From an uncultured Nitrospinaceae bacterium (lineage in GTDB: Bacteria > Nitrospinota > Nitrospinia > Nitrospinales > VA-1): a stretch of DNA of 9,019 bases. Of this stretch, positions 1-6,230 are shown one piece after another. The stretch spans positions 1 through 9,019 of the forward strand of contig CAJWLY010000051.1 in assembly GCA_913043155.1 (NCBI GenBank). Reading direction: 5' to 3'. A model generated the notes under the pieces. It worked only from the letters and a program-made list of their open reading frames with translations. It did not search any database and was not told the origin of the DNA. A program made the translations under genes and the position numbers. Numbering within the stretch: the stretch's first letter is position 1; each line of letters begins with the position of its first letter.

Positions 1-4
1 GCTG

Positions 5-505
5 GTGACGGAGGGCATGGATTTCAACGACGACCTCGAATGCATCCGAAAATTCAATTCTCTCATCATCGATATGGAAATTATTTCCCCCAAATTTGCC
101 GAACTGGGGGATCGGTTTGAGAAGGATGCTTCTTTGGAGGATCCTGACGCCGCATCTTGGTGGGTTGATAACTGCGGAAAACTAGCGCAGGAGTGCCGGC
201 GCGTTAACGATAAAATGCAATCGGATAAATCGCTGCGCATTCGCGTTGGCGACAGCAAAAAGGAGAAAGTGCCTTCAGGGGACACCCGCCAGAAAATCGA
301 TCTACTCGGGGTTAAATGTCCGTTCAACTACGTCAAAACCAAGCTCAAGCTGGAAACCATGGCATCGGGCGACACCTTAGAAGTCCTACTGGACCAGGGA
401 GACCCGGAGCAGAATGTCCCCCGTAGCATCCAGAACGATGGACACAAAGTGTTGTCGATGGGCAGGGAAAACGGACACTTTAAAATGGTCATCGAAAAGG
501 CCTGA
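5..505 (+). CDS. TusA-family sulfurtransferase domain protein with extra N-terminal region (5' end uncertain)
   Basis: The C-terminal part, about residues 97-166, is a TusA/SirA-like domain: a DLLG strand, then Cys105-Pro106 (VKCPFNYVKTKL), the persulfide-carrying Cys-Pro of the family, then an acidic beta strand and a DPEQNVPRSIQNDGHKV segment. TusA proteins accept sulfane sulfur on this cysteine and pass it on; the variant seen here resembles those found beside or fused to sulfite/nitrite reductases (family knowledge, from memory). Residues 1-90 are an acidic helical stretch that I do not recognise, followed by a charged linker. Free TusA is about 80 residues, so this is a fusion or the tail of a longer protein. 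The frame is open to the left edge and the GTG at 5 has no visible ribosome site. The ATG at 17 has a GGAGGG only one base away, which is too close, so the true start may lie upstream. It ends 9 bp before yicC. Confidence 0.8.
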   Translation: MTEGMDFNDDLECIRKFNSLIIDMEIISPKFAELGDRFEKDASLEDPDAASWWVDNCGKLAQECRRVNDKMQSDKSLRIRVGDSKKEKVPSGDTRQKIDLLGVKCPFNYVKTKLKLETMASGDTLEVLLDQGDPEQNVPRSIQNDGHKVLSMGRENGHFKMVIEKA

Positions 506-514
506 CCGTAACGA

Positions 515-1396
515 ATGCTCAAAAGTATGACCGGCTTTGCCCGGTGCGAAAACCAGAATGGAGATTTCACCTGCAGGGCGGAAATCCGCTCGGTGAATAA
601 CCGGTTCGTTGACGTCAATACCCGTCTTCCCAGAACGTTGGCGGCTCTTGAACTCCCTCTTAAAAAACTGATTAAATCCCGTTGTGCGCGTGGATCGTTT
701 GACGTCAGCGTCACGCTGGAGCGAAACGGGGAAGCGGGCATGGATTTTGAAGTCAAGCCCAATTTAGCGCTGGCCGAACAGTATCTGGATGCGTTCAATC
801 AAATCAGGGAACACCTGGGGTTAAGTGGGGAAATTGATATCAATGCGGTGCTAGCCCTCAGGGACGTGGTCAAACCCGAGCTCCGAGAAGTAGACTCCTC
901 CTGTGAAGAAGTGATTCTCTCCACAGTCGAGCAGACGCTCACCGAGCTTATCCACATGCGCGAGGCAGAAGGAGTTAACCTCGAAAAGGATATCCTTCAG
1001 CAAATCGACGGAATCACAAAATTGACGGAATCAATTAAGCCCCGGAAGTCTTTGGCTGTTCGGGAGTATCAAAATAAATTGAAGGAAAAAATACGCCTAC
1101 TGACCGAAGGTGCGGAAACAGATGAAACCCGTATTGCACAGGAAACCGCCCTTCTAGCTGACCGTTGCGATGTAAGTGAAGAAGTGATCCGGCTAGAAAG
1201 CCATCTAGAACAGTTTCATAAGCTGGTAGCTGACAATGAGCCGCAGGGTCGAAAGCTGGAATTCCTCACCCAGGAAATCAATCGTGAAACCAACACCATC
1301 GGATCCAAAACCATCGACCTTGAAGTTTCGAGATCGGTGATCGAAATAAAGAGTCATCTTGAAAAAATTCGGGAACAACTGGCAAACGTCGAGTGA
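515..1396 (+). CDS. yicC: YicC family endoribonuclease
   Basis: The 293-residue product matches YicC along its whole length (about 290 residues in E. coli). It opens with the family signature MLKSMTGFAR and the EIRSVNNRFVDV strand of the N-terminal YicC domain. It closes with the conserved DUF1732 region, about residues 205-293, including AQETALLADRCDVSEEV, the HLEQF helix, GRKLEFLTQEINRETNTIGSK and a helical tail. YicC proteins are metal-dependent endoribonucleases involved in RNA decay and stress survival (family knowledge). The ATG at 515 gives the usual four residues before MTGF; a GAAAAGG at 494-500, inside the previous gene, is a distant ribosome site. Placement directly before gmk is a widespread bacterial arrangement. 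The small RemA/DUF370 gene often found between yicC and gmk is absent. Confidence 0.95.
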   Translation: MLKSMTGFARCENQNGDFTCRAEIRSVNNRFVDVNTRLPRTLAALELPLKKLIKSRCARGSFDVSVTLERNGEAGMDFEVKPNLALAEQYLDAFNQIREHLGLSGEIDINAVLALRDVVKPELREVDSSCEEVILSTVEQTLTELIHMREAEGVNLEKDILQQIDGITKLTESIKPRKSLAVREYQNKLKEKIRLLTEGAETDETRIAQETALLADRCDVSEEVIRLESHLEQFHKLVADNEPQGRKLEFLTQEINRETNTIGSKTIDLEVSRSVIEIKSHLEKIREQLANVE

Positions 1397-1401
1397 GAAA
1401 C

Positions 1402-1413
1402 TTATAGCTATAA
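1402..1413. repeat. 12-bp perfect AT-rich palindrome after yicC
   Basis: TTATAGCTATAA reads identically on both strands and begins five bases after the yicC stop codon. It is the only obvious symmetric element in the 72-bp gap before gmk. It could bind a dimeric protein or be chance in AT-rich spacer DNA. It is not a terminator: it has no loop and no T tract. Confidence 0.4.
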
Positions 1414-1455
1414 CTGGAACGAAAATTCCCCCACCTAATGAAATCTAATGGGTTA

Positions 1456-1461
1456 TAAGGA
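1456..1461 (+). promoter_or_regulatory. Ribosome binding site that fixes the gmk start
   Basis: TAAGGA lies 7 bases before the ATG at 1469. The upstream in-frame ATG at 1448 has only C- and A-rich sequence before it and would place this ribosome site inside the coding region. The start at 1469 is therefore preferred. Confidence 0.75.
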
Positions 1462-1468
1462 TCCATCG

Positions 1469-2098
1469 ATGAAAAATAAAGGCATCGTATTCATACTCTC
1501 GGCGCCATCAGGAACCGGGAAAACCACGGCCTGCAAACTGCTCCGGAAGAAACTCCCTGAACTTAAATTCAGCATCTCCCACACCACTCGTTCTATCCGA
1601 GAAGGAGAAGTTGAAGGAGTTGACTATCATTTCATCCCTCAAAAGGAGTTCCAGGAAAAAATCGAACGCGGGGATTTCCTTGAATGGGCTAAAGTCCATA
1701 GCCAGTATTATGGAACGACCTTCGAAACTGTCGACCGTCACCGCCAGAATGGAGATGACTTGCTCTTGGAACTGGACGTTCAGGGTGCTCAGACATTGAG
1801 AGAAGCAAATTATGAAGGGACTTTCATTTTTCTACTACCTCCCTCCATAAAAGAACTAGAAATCCGGTTGCAAAAGCGCAGCACAGAACCGGAAGAAGTC
1901 ATAAAAGCACGGATCGAGGTCAGCAAAAACGAGGTTAAAAAGTTCAACCTCTATGACTACATACTGACCAATTCCGATCTCGAAGAAACCGCAGAAATCC
2001 TTCTTTCGATCATCCGGGCGGAACGCTGTCGCAAGAGCCGGTATCTACCCCCTTCCTCCGACATAAGAAGTCTTCTCAATTCCAAGGTGAACAGCTGA
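1469..2098 (+). CDS. gmk: Guanylate kinase
   Basis: The enzyme phosphorylates GMP to GDP with ATP in the cytoplasm, an essential step in GTP and dGTP synthesis. From the start at 1469 it has 209 residues, normal for Gmk (207 in E. coli). Residues 7-20 hold the first beta strand and P-loop (SAPSGTGKTT, with Lys18). The GMP-binding section follows with SHTTRSIREGEVEGVDYHF, a close match to the family pattern. Next come the GDFLEWAKVHSQYYGTT segment and the LLLELDVQGAQTLR strand (Walker-B-like). An arginine-containing lid (LQKRSTEPEEVIKARI) and the YDYILTN strand near the C terminus complete the fold. A longer reading from the ATG at 1448 would add seven unconserved residues without a ribosome site. 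The stop codon TGA shares its last base with the hisC ATG, so the two genes are probably translationally coupled. Confidence 0.97.
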   Translation: MKNKGIVFILSAPSGTGKTTACKLLRKKLPELKFSISHTTRSIREGEVEGVDYHFIPQKEFQEKIERGDFLEWAKVHSQYYGTTFETVDRHRQNGDDLLLELDVQGAQTLREANYEGTFIFLLPPSIKELEIRLQKRSTEPEEVIKARIEVSKNEVKKFNLYDYILTNSDLEETAEILLSIIRAERCRKSRYLPPSSDIRSLLNSKVNS

Positions 2099-3171
2099 TG
2101 TCTAACCTGGACTTACTCAGCCTGATCCAGGGAAAAGTCCGTTCCCTCAAAGCATACCAGGTGGAAAACATCGACTGCGCGGTCAAGTTGCATGCCAACG
2201 AAAACCCTTTCCAGCTACCGGAAGAACTTCTCTCGGGATTTAGTAAATCGTTTAAAAAACTTCAACTAAACCGGTACCCCGATCCAGACAGCCGGGCACT
2301 CAAGGAATCCATAGCAAAGAGGTTGAACGCTCCCATCGAAAACCTGATTATCGGAAATGGCTCCGACGAACTCATCCTGTTATTGCTTCAGGTTTTTTGC
2401 AACGAAGGAGATTCCATTTCCTTTCCCGACCCCACTTTCGCAATGTACAGCATCATCGCACGGGGCCTTGGACTCAACCCCTGCAGTTTCCCGCTGGATG
2501 AGCATTGGGATTTTGACGCAAGGAGTTTTTTAAAAACTGCAAATGATAGCGAATCCCGCATCGTTTTTCTGAGCTATCCAAACAACCCCACGGGCAACTG
2601 TTTTTCCGAGGACCAGGTTCGCCATGTGATCGAATGCTTCGAAGGAATCGTTGTGGTGGATGAAGCTTATTATGATTTTTCCGGCAAAAGTTTTGCCAGG
2701 AAAATTGAACAACACAACAATCTGGTGGTTTTAAGGAGCCTTTCGAAGATCGGGCTGGCCGGGCTCCGGGTCGGATTCGGCATCGCGGACCCACTGGTTA
2801 TCGATCAACTCAACAAGGTACGGCTCCCCTATAACTCAAACACCGTATCCCAGACTCTGGCAGAATACCTGTTGAATCATTTTGATCGGGTCCAGCAACA
2901 AATCGACACGATCCTTGAAGAGCGGGACCGCATGATAGGGGAGTTGAAAAAAGTCGGTTCAGTTACCGTATTCCCCTCCGACTCCAATTTCATCATGTTC
3001 AGGACTGAACAACTGGCGGAAGATTTGTTTCGGCATTTGATGGACAATGGAATTCTGGTGCGAGATTTGAGCGCACATCCTAAGTTGAAGAACTGCCTTA
3101 GGGCGACCGTGGGAACCCGCGAAGAAAACGATCGGTTTCTTGAAGCAATGGCACTTGCCGTGGGGAAATGA
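2098..3171 (+). CDS. hisC: Histidinol-phosphate aminotransferase
   Basis: This fold-type I, PLP-dependent enzyme converts imidazole-acetol phosphate and glutamate to histidinol phosphate and 2-oxoglutarate in histidine synthesis. The 357-residue length matches HisC (356 in E. coli). Visible motifs are LHANENP (31-37, substrate arm), RYPDPD (59-64), GNGSDE (86-91, cofactor phosphate pocket) and YPNNPTG (160-166, with a conserved Asn). DEAYYDF (188-194) carries the Asp and Tyr that bind PLP, SLSKIGLAGLR (214-224) carries the Schiff-base Lys217, and RVGFG follows. The AAGGTGA at 2084-2090 lies 7 bases before the ATG, and the start overlaps the gmk stop by one base. No other his genes are in view, so this hisC sits outside a his operon. 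Related enzymes act on aromatic amino acids, so a broader substrate range cannot be excluded. Confidence 0.92.
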   Translation: MSNLDLLSLIQGKVRSLKAYQVENIDCAVKLHANENPFQLPEELLSGFSKSFKKLQLNRYPDPDSRALKESIAKRLNAPIENLIIGNGSDELILLLLQVFCNEGDSISFPDPTFAMYSIIARGLGLNPCSFPLDEHWDFDARSFLKTANDSESRIVFLSYPNNPTGNCFSEDQVRHVIECFEGIVVVDEAYYDFSGKSFARKIEQHNNLVVLRSLSKIGLAGLRVGFGIADPLVIDQLNKVRLPYNSNTVSQTLAEYLLNHFDRVQQQIDTILEERDRMIGELKKVGSVTVFPSDSNFIMFRTEQLAEDLFRHLMDNGILVRDLSAHPKLKNCLRATVGTREENDRFLEAMALAVGK

Positions 3172-3186
3172 TGCCATAACAATTCC

Positions 3187-3207
3187 CCCAGACTCCGGCA
3201 GTCTGGG
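3187..3207 (+). terminator. GC-rich stem-loop between hisC and mltG (weak or partial terminator)
   Basis: CCCAGACT pairs perfectly with AGTCTGGG over 8 bp around a five-base CCGGC loop, in the 55-bp gap between hisC and mltG. The T-rich stretch (TTGTTTT) starts about eight bases after the stem instead of directly behind it, so it is a poor intrinsic terminator. A partial terminator, a processing or stability element, or a structure shaping mltG translation are all possible. The GGGAG at its 3' side is the only purine-rich run before mltG, but it is about 17 bases from the ATG. Confidence 0.45.
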
Positions 3208-3226
3208 AGCCAGATTGTTTTGATCC

Positions 3227-4249
3227 ATGAAACTTGACCTGAAAAACCTCTCCCTTGCTCTTATCGCTGGGGCAGTTTTGTTGGTCTGGATTGTGGGTGG
3301 ACTGTTCTACTATCAGGCATCGATCCCTGTTGGAGAAGATACCCTCCCTGTCCGTGTACACATCCCGCCCGGCGCCACGCTGAAACAGGTTTCAATAGAC
3401 CTTGCCGAGCGCCGCCTGATCCGGAGTCCCACCGTTTTTCGCCTGCTTGCCAATATCCAACGCAAGCAAACCCAAATTCAGGTCGGGGAGTACGAACTCA
3501 ACTCTTCTATGCCTCCCATGGATATCCTGAAGACCCTCACCAGTGGAAAAACGGTTCTGCATCCGGTCACCATCCCCGAGGGCTACCGCATCGCCGAGAT
3601 CGCCGACCTGCTTGCCAAACGCGAACTGGTGGACCAGGAGACCTTTATCAAAACTGCCCAGGACCCAAAATTTGTAGATTCTCTTGATATTCCCTCCGGT
3701 TCGTTGGAAGGCTACCTCTTTCCGGAAACCTACAATTTCAGCCGGTACACTTCCGCACAGGAAATCGTCGAGACCATGCTGAACACGTTCAAGCAGCGTG
3801 CTCTCAAACACGAACTGGTAGAGCGGACACATGCTCTCAAACTTTCTCTACACGAAGTTGTCACGCTTGCCTCCCTGATCGAAAAGGAAACCGGCGTGGA
3901 CAAAGAAAGAAAAATCATTTCTTCGGTATTCCATAACCGCTTGCGTAAGGATATGCGGTTGCAAACCGACCCGACCGTGATTTACGCGATTCAGGGTTTT
4001 GACGGAAACATCCGCAAAAAAGACCTGGACATCGATTCTCCCTACAACACTTACCTTTATAAGGGCTTGCCCCCGGGCCCTATCGCAAGTCCCGGGTTGG
4101 AATCGATCACCGCGGCCCTTTATCCCATCGAAACAAATTATTTATATTTCGTTTCACGGCAGGACGGGACCCATCATTTTTCCGTCAGCCTTGAGGAACA
4201 CAACCGCGCCGTTCGCAAATACCAGTTGAAACGCGTCGGGCGAAAATAA
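3227..4249 (+). CDS. mltG: Endolytic murein transglycosylase MltG
   Basis: MltG cleaves nascent glycan strands at the outer face of the inner membrane and is thought to set peptidoglycan chain length (family knowledge). The 340 residues equal the E. coli protein in length. Residues 8-29 form one membrane anchor with a short cytoplasmic N terminus. Residues 42-110 are the LysM-like region (VRVHIPPGATLKQVSIDLA). The YceG catalytic domain follows, with TIPEGYR (115-121), LEGYLFPETYNF (160-171) and LASLIEKETG (214-223), where Glu219 is the likely catalytic acid. MRLQTDPTVIYA, SPYNTY, GLPPGPIASPG and the HHFS strand near the end complete it. No strong ribosome site precedes the ATG, which suggests modest translation or coupling to upstream genes. 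The hisC neighbour is unrelated in function. Confidence 0.96.
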   Translation: MKLDLKNLSLALIAGAVLLVWIVGGLFYYQASIPVGEDTLPVRVHIPPGATLKQVSIDLAERRLIRSPTVFRLLANIQRKQTQIQVGEYELNSSMPPMDILKTLTSGKTVLHPVTIPEGYRIAEIADLLAKRELVDQETFIKTAQDPKFVDSLDIPSGSLEGYLFPETYNFSRYTSAQEIVETMLNTFKQRALKHELVERTHALKLSLHEVVTLASLIEKETGVDKERKIISSVFHNRLRKDMRLQTDPTVIYAIQGFDGNIRKKDLDIDSPYNTYLYKGLPPGPIASPGLESITAALYPIETNYLYFVSRQDGTHHFSVSLEEHNRAVRKYQLKRVGRK

Positions 4250-4262
4250 ATTTCATCGGGAA

Positions 4263-4316
4263 AATCTAGGCTAGAAAAATTTCGTAACACCCGGACTAAT
4301 AACGAAATTTTAGATT
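4263..4316 (+). repeat. AT-rich imperfect inverted repeat downstream of mltG
   Basis: AAAATTTCGT (4276-4285) pairs perfectly with ACGAAATTTT (4302-4311) over 10 bp around a 16-base loop. Outside it, AATCT (4263-4267) pairs with AGATT (4312-4316), with eight unpaired bases on the 5' side. It starts 14 bases after the mltG stop. It is the only candidate for an end-of-operon structure there, but the stem is AT-rich and no T tract follows, so it may instead protect the mRNA 3' end or be the scar of a small element. Confidence 0.45.
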
Positions 4317-4459
4317 CTTCTCAGACTCAAAATTTATATGGGGAGGGAATTGGAGAGTTTTCCATCTACCGTTCGGAGTAGCCCTGCAATCAGAACCAAC
4401 GTCTAGCCATAAGTTATGGGTAGCACGATATATTGAAGACCCTACTGCCAGTAAAAAAA

Positions 4460-4488
4460 TTGACAATATCCCTGAAACATTTCATATT
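4460..4488 (+). promoter_or_regulatory. Sigma-70-like promoter for the 4588 gene
   Basis: A perfect -35 box TTGACA (4460-4465), preceded by an A tract, is followed after exactly 17 bp by CATATT (4483-4488), four of six matches to TATAAT. Transcription would begin near 4495, leaving a leader of about 90 bases. The GGAAC-N5-GTTCC inverted repeat at 4496-4510 sits at the predicted start and would be well placed as a repressor operator; that role is inference. Confidence 0.55.
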
Positions 4489-4587
4489 ACCTCGTGGAAC
4501 GGGATGTTCCCTTGGGTTACCGATCGATCGCTCTGCCTGAGATCCCGGTTTTAGAGCACACAATCCCCTTTGATGGGAGAAGAAACC

Positions 4588-5142
4588 ATGACATATACAG
4601 AATTCAACGACCCGAAAACCGATCGCGCTTCATGGGCCCAGTGCATCAGCGGAACTCTAGATCAAATCCTAGCGTTTTGTCGCGAGGCGGGCAAAGAAAT
4701 AGGGACCCTTGCCCGGAAAGCTCTTTTTAGAGGCGTTGAAGAAACGCGCTTTTTCTTTTCGAGGCTCACCACTGTGGATTTCGTTTGCGGAGGGCTGACC
4801 CTTACGACCATGTTTGTCGCGTCTTTGTTCCTGCTGTCAGGTCTTGGGCTCGTTAGTTATCAGGTCTTCCTCTGGTTGAAAGACGGAATATGGCCCGAGT
4901 TTCCGGTCGCGGTCGCGTTCAATTTCCTATTTGAAAACACGGGGTTGCATCAGTGGCTCAATAATCCAGAATCGTGGTTCGGGTTGCAAAAAGTATTCGA
5001 ATGGCTGCTTGAAAACATTCCGCTCTCAATGGCTCTGGTCGTACCTGCCATTGCAACAATTGGAGCAATGACCTGCGTCATGGTGACAGCTCTTGCGATT
5101 CGGTACTACCAGTTCAAAAATAATGAAGAGGGTCAACCTTAG
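4588..5142 (+). CDS. Unrecognised inner-membrane protein, two predicted membrane segments
   Basis: I do not recognise this family. The chosen ATG at 4588 follows GGGAGAAG (4575-4582) at a good distance; an in-frame ATG at 4573 and TTG at 4570 lack a ribosome site. The product has 184 residues. Residues 1-62 are soluble, amphipathic and rich in charges, with Cys19 and Cys31. Residues 66-97 are strongly hydrophobic and form the first membrane segment. Residues 98-145 form a loop rich in Trp, Phe and Asn, with a short hydrophobic patch at 105-115. Residues 146-172 form the second membrane segment, and a short charged tail ends in NNEEGQP. Both termini would face the same side, probably the cytoplasm given the basic residues at RYYQFK. 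It has its own promoter-like sequence and stands alone between mltG and a convergent gene, so context gives no function. Confidence 0.75.
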   Translation: MTYTEFNDPKTDRASWAQCISGTLDQILAFCREAGKEIGTLARKALFRGVEETRFFFSRLTTVDFVCGGLTLTTMFVASLFLLSGLGLVSYQVFLWLKDGIWPEFPVAVAFNFLFENTGLHQWLNNPESWFGLQKVFEWLLENIPLSMALVVPAIATIGAMTCVMVTALAIRYYQFKNNEEGQP

Positions 5143-5153
5143 ACCCGAGTCAG

Positions 5154-5855
5154 CTAAATTTTAATGATTTGGCAATTGTCCAGAAAGGTTTCTAGCGTTT
5201 CTGAAATTTTCTCGAATGCAGCGGGGTTAGAAACCATCTCGTCTGCCGTTTGTACATAACGGCTTGCCGAAAGACCCTCTCCGCAATGCTGAATAAGTTT
5301 TTCCACTCCCTCACAGGTTAAATCGATATGAAACTGTAGGCCAACCGCCTGGTTATTGTATGCAAACGCCTGGTGGGAACACCCTTGGCTTTCGGCTAAT
5401 CTCGCACAGCTTGCTGGCAGTTCAAACCGGTCTTCATGCCAATGAAATGCTATAAACGGCGAAAGGATGCCTTTAAAAAAAGGCGCATCCACCCCCTCCC
5501 TCTCCGTCAGTGATACCGGGAACCAGCCAATTTCCTTTTCCTTATTCTTGACGACTCTTCCACCAAGAACATCGGCGATCAATTGTCCTCCGAGACAAAC
5601 ACCCAAGACAAACTTATCTCGTTTCAGGCATTCCTCGATAAACTTCTTCTCCCTAACCAGCCATGGGTACCCAGTTTCTTCGTAAATATTCATCGGCCCA
5701 CCCATAACTACCAGCCACTCAAAATCATCGGTCGATGGAAGAGGCTCGTTATCAAAAAGATGCGTCCGGGTTATATGGAAACCTTTGTTTTTAGCCCAAG
5801 TTTCGATATTGCCCAACCCCTCGAAGGGTACATGTTGCAGGTAGTGCAGTCTCAT
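5154..5855 (-). CDS. Class I glutamine amidotransferase (GMP-synthase-like, stand-alone)
   Basis: The 233-residue product is a free-standing class I GATase of the GuaA-amidotransferase-like group (COG0518 type). Such enzymes hydrolyse glutamine or gamma-glutamyl compounds; the partner or substrate here is unknown. Visible are VVMGGPMNIYE (49-59, oxyanion-hole region), the nucleophile elbow GVCLGGQLIA with Cys87, the IGWFPVSLT strand (109-117), FHWHEDRFELP (137-147) and VGLQFHIDLT with His176. The third triad position, normally Glu in HPE or HLE, is Asp178. The ATG at 5855 has GGAAG only two bases upstream, a tight spacing, but no alternative start keeps the first strand (MRLHYLQHV). The gene converges on the 4588 gene with 11 bp between the stop codons, too little for a terminator. 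It is separated from the permease genes upstream by a terminator, so it is probably transcribed on its own. Confidence 0.9.
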   Translation of the reverse strand: MRLHYLQHVPFEGLGNIETWAKNKGFHITRTHLFDNEPLPSTDDFEWLVVMGGPMNIYEETGYPWLVREKKFIEECLKRDKFVLGVCLGGQLIADVLGGRVVKNKEKEIGWFPVSLTEREGVDAPFFKGILSPFIAFHWHEDRFELPASCARLAESQGCSHQAFAYNNQAVGLQFHIDLTCEGVEKLIQHCGEGLSASRYVQTADEMVSNPAAFEKISETLETFLDNCQIIKI

Positions 5856-6071
5856 AGCTTCCAGAATTGATTATTCGGATTTACCTTGTCTGTCTTTCCC
5901 TGTCGTTTCATTACTACTGCCAAGAAAAAAATCTATAGAACCGTCTATCTTAGAGTGGATCAGTTTTTTTAAACCGATCAGACAGAAAGAAGACGCTTAG
6001 ACCTACTGTTTTCTTAGCGAGAGGAAAAAAAGCTAAAACCAGCTCTTTTTATTCTATCAACCCACAAGACT

Positions 6072-6112
6072 AAAAAGCCCCATCAACCCTGTTACAGGGT
6101 TGTGGGGCTTTT
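6072..6112 (-). terminator. Strong bidirectional rho-independent terminator
   Basis: CAACCCTG (6084-6091) pairs with CAGGGTTG (6095-6102) around a TTA loop. The stem continues with A6082-T6103, GCCCC against GGGGC and AAAA against TTTT; only T6083 is bulged. That gives about 18 paired bases with A/T tracts on both sides, so it can act on either strand. On the minus strand it ends in five T and would stop transcripts from the permease genes upstream. Its use on the plus strand would need a transcript starting in 5856-6070, for which I see no clear promoter. Confidence 0.9.
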
Positions 6113-6191
6113 ATCTCTTTTGTCGACCCGTCTTTTAATCATTCGGTCAAGATCGGGCATATTCCAATTCATATCGGAATTAAAGTTCGTC

Positions 6192-6230
6192 TTACGAAAC
6201 TGAACCTTTTGGTGGACTCTCAGCTCCCAT
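6192..6230 (-). CDS. Possible 12-codon small ORF with strong ribosome site (frame may shift)
   Basis: ATG at 6230 follows GGAGG (6240-6236) by five bases, one of the best ribosome sites in the window, 88 bases after the end of the permease gene. The frame reads MGAESPPKGSVS and stops at 6192. The +1 frame is open from 6241 to the stop at 6092. A one-base change or slip near the AAAAGG at 6210-6205 would give a basic product of about 45 residues with a C-terminal half rich in Arg, Lys and Asp (for example MPDLDRMIKRRVDKRDK). I do not recognise either product. It could be a leader peptide, a small protein broken by a mutation or sequencing error, or a chance frame. Confidence 0.3.
   Translation of the reverse strand: MGAESPPKGSVS

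Larger units (their letters stand above)
4250..4587. other. 338-bp non-coding region with promoter and inverted repeats
   Basis: No convincing gene lies between mltG and the next coding region. The stretch holds an AT-rich imperfect inverted repeat just after mltG (4263-4316), a sigma-70-like promoter (4460-4488) and a leader of roughly 90 bases with small symmetric elements. Among these are GGAAC-N5-GTTCC at 4496-4510, the palindrome CGATCGATCG at 4521-4530, and CGGGAT (4500-4505), which can pair with ATCCCG (4542-4547). A 22-codon frame at 4338-4406 has no ribosome site and was not accepted. The part from about 4317 to 4455 shows nothing I recognise. Confidence 0.6.

Noticed and set aside
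1448..1468. Upstream ATG for gmk adding seven residues
   Set aside because: There is no ribosome site before 1448, and the good TAAGGA site would lie inside the coding part; Gmk normally begins close to the P-loop strand.
4338..4406. 22-codon frame with ATG at 4338 in the region after mltG
   Set aside because: It has no ribosome site before the ATG and no recognisable sequence; it is likely chance.
4250..4587. Possible RNA gene or riboswitch in the spacer before the membrane protein
   Set aside because: No tRNA arms, known riboswitch core or terminator-antiterminator pair could be recognised; only short inverted repeats are visible.
4494..4730. 78-codon plus-strand frame starting with GTG
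   Set aside because: It starts right at the predicted transcription start without a ribosome site and overlaps the better-supported membrane protein gene in another frame; its composition (many Arg, Pro and Ser) looks like out-of-frame sequence.
6025..6050. AGCT hairpin flanked by A and T runs as a second terminator
   Set aside because: The stem has only four bp plus A-T pairs with a bulge, which is too weak to claim despite the T7 run on the minus strand.
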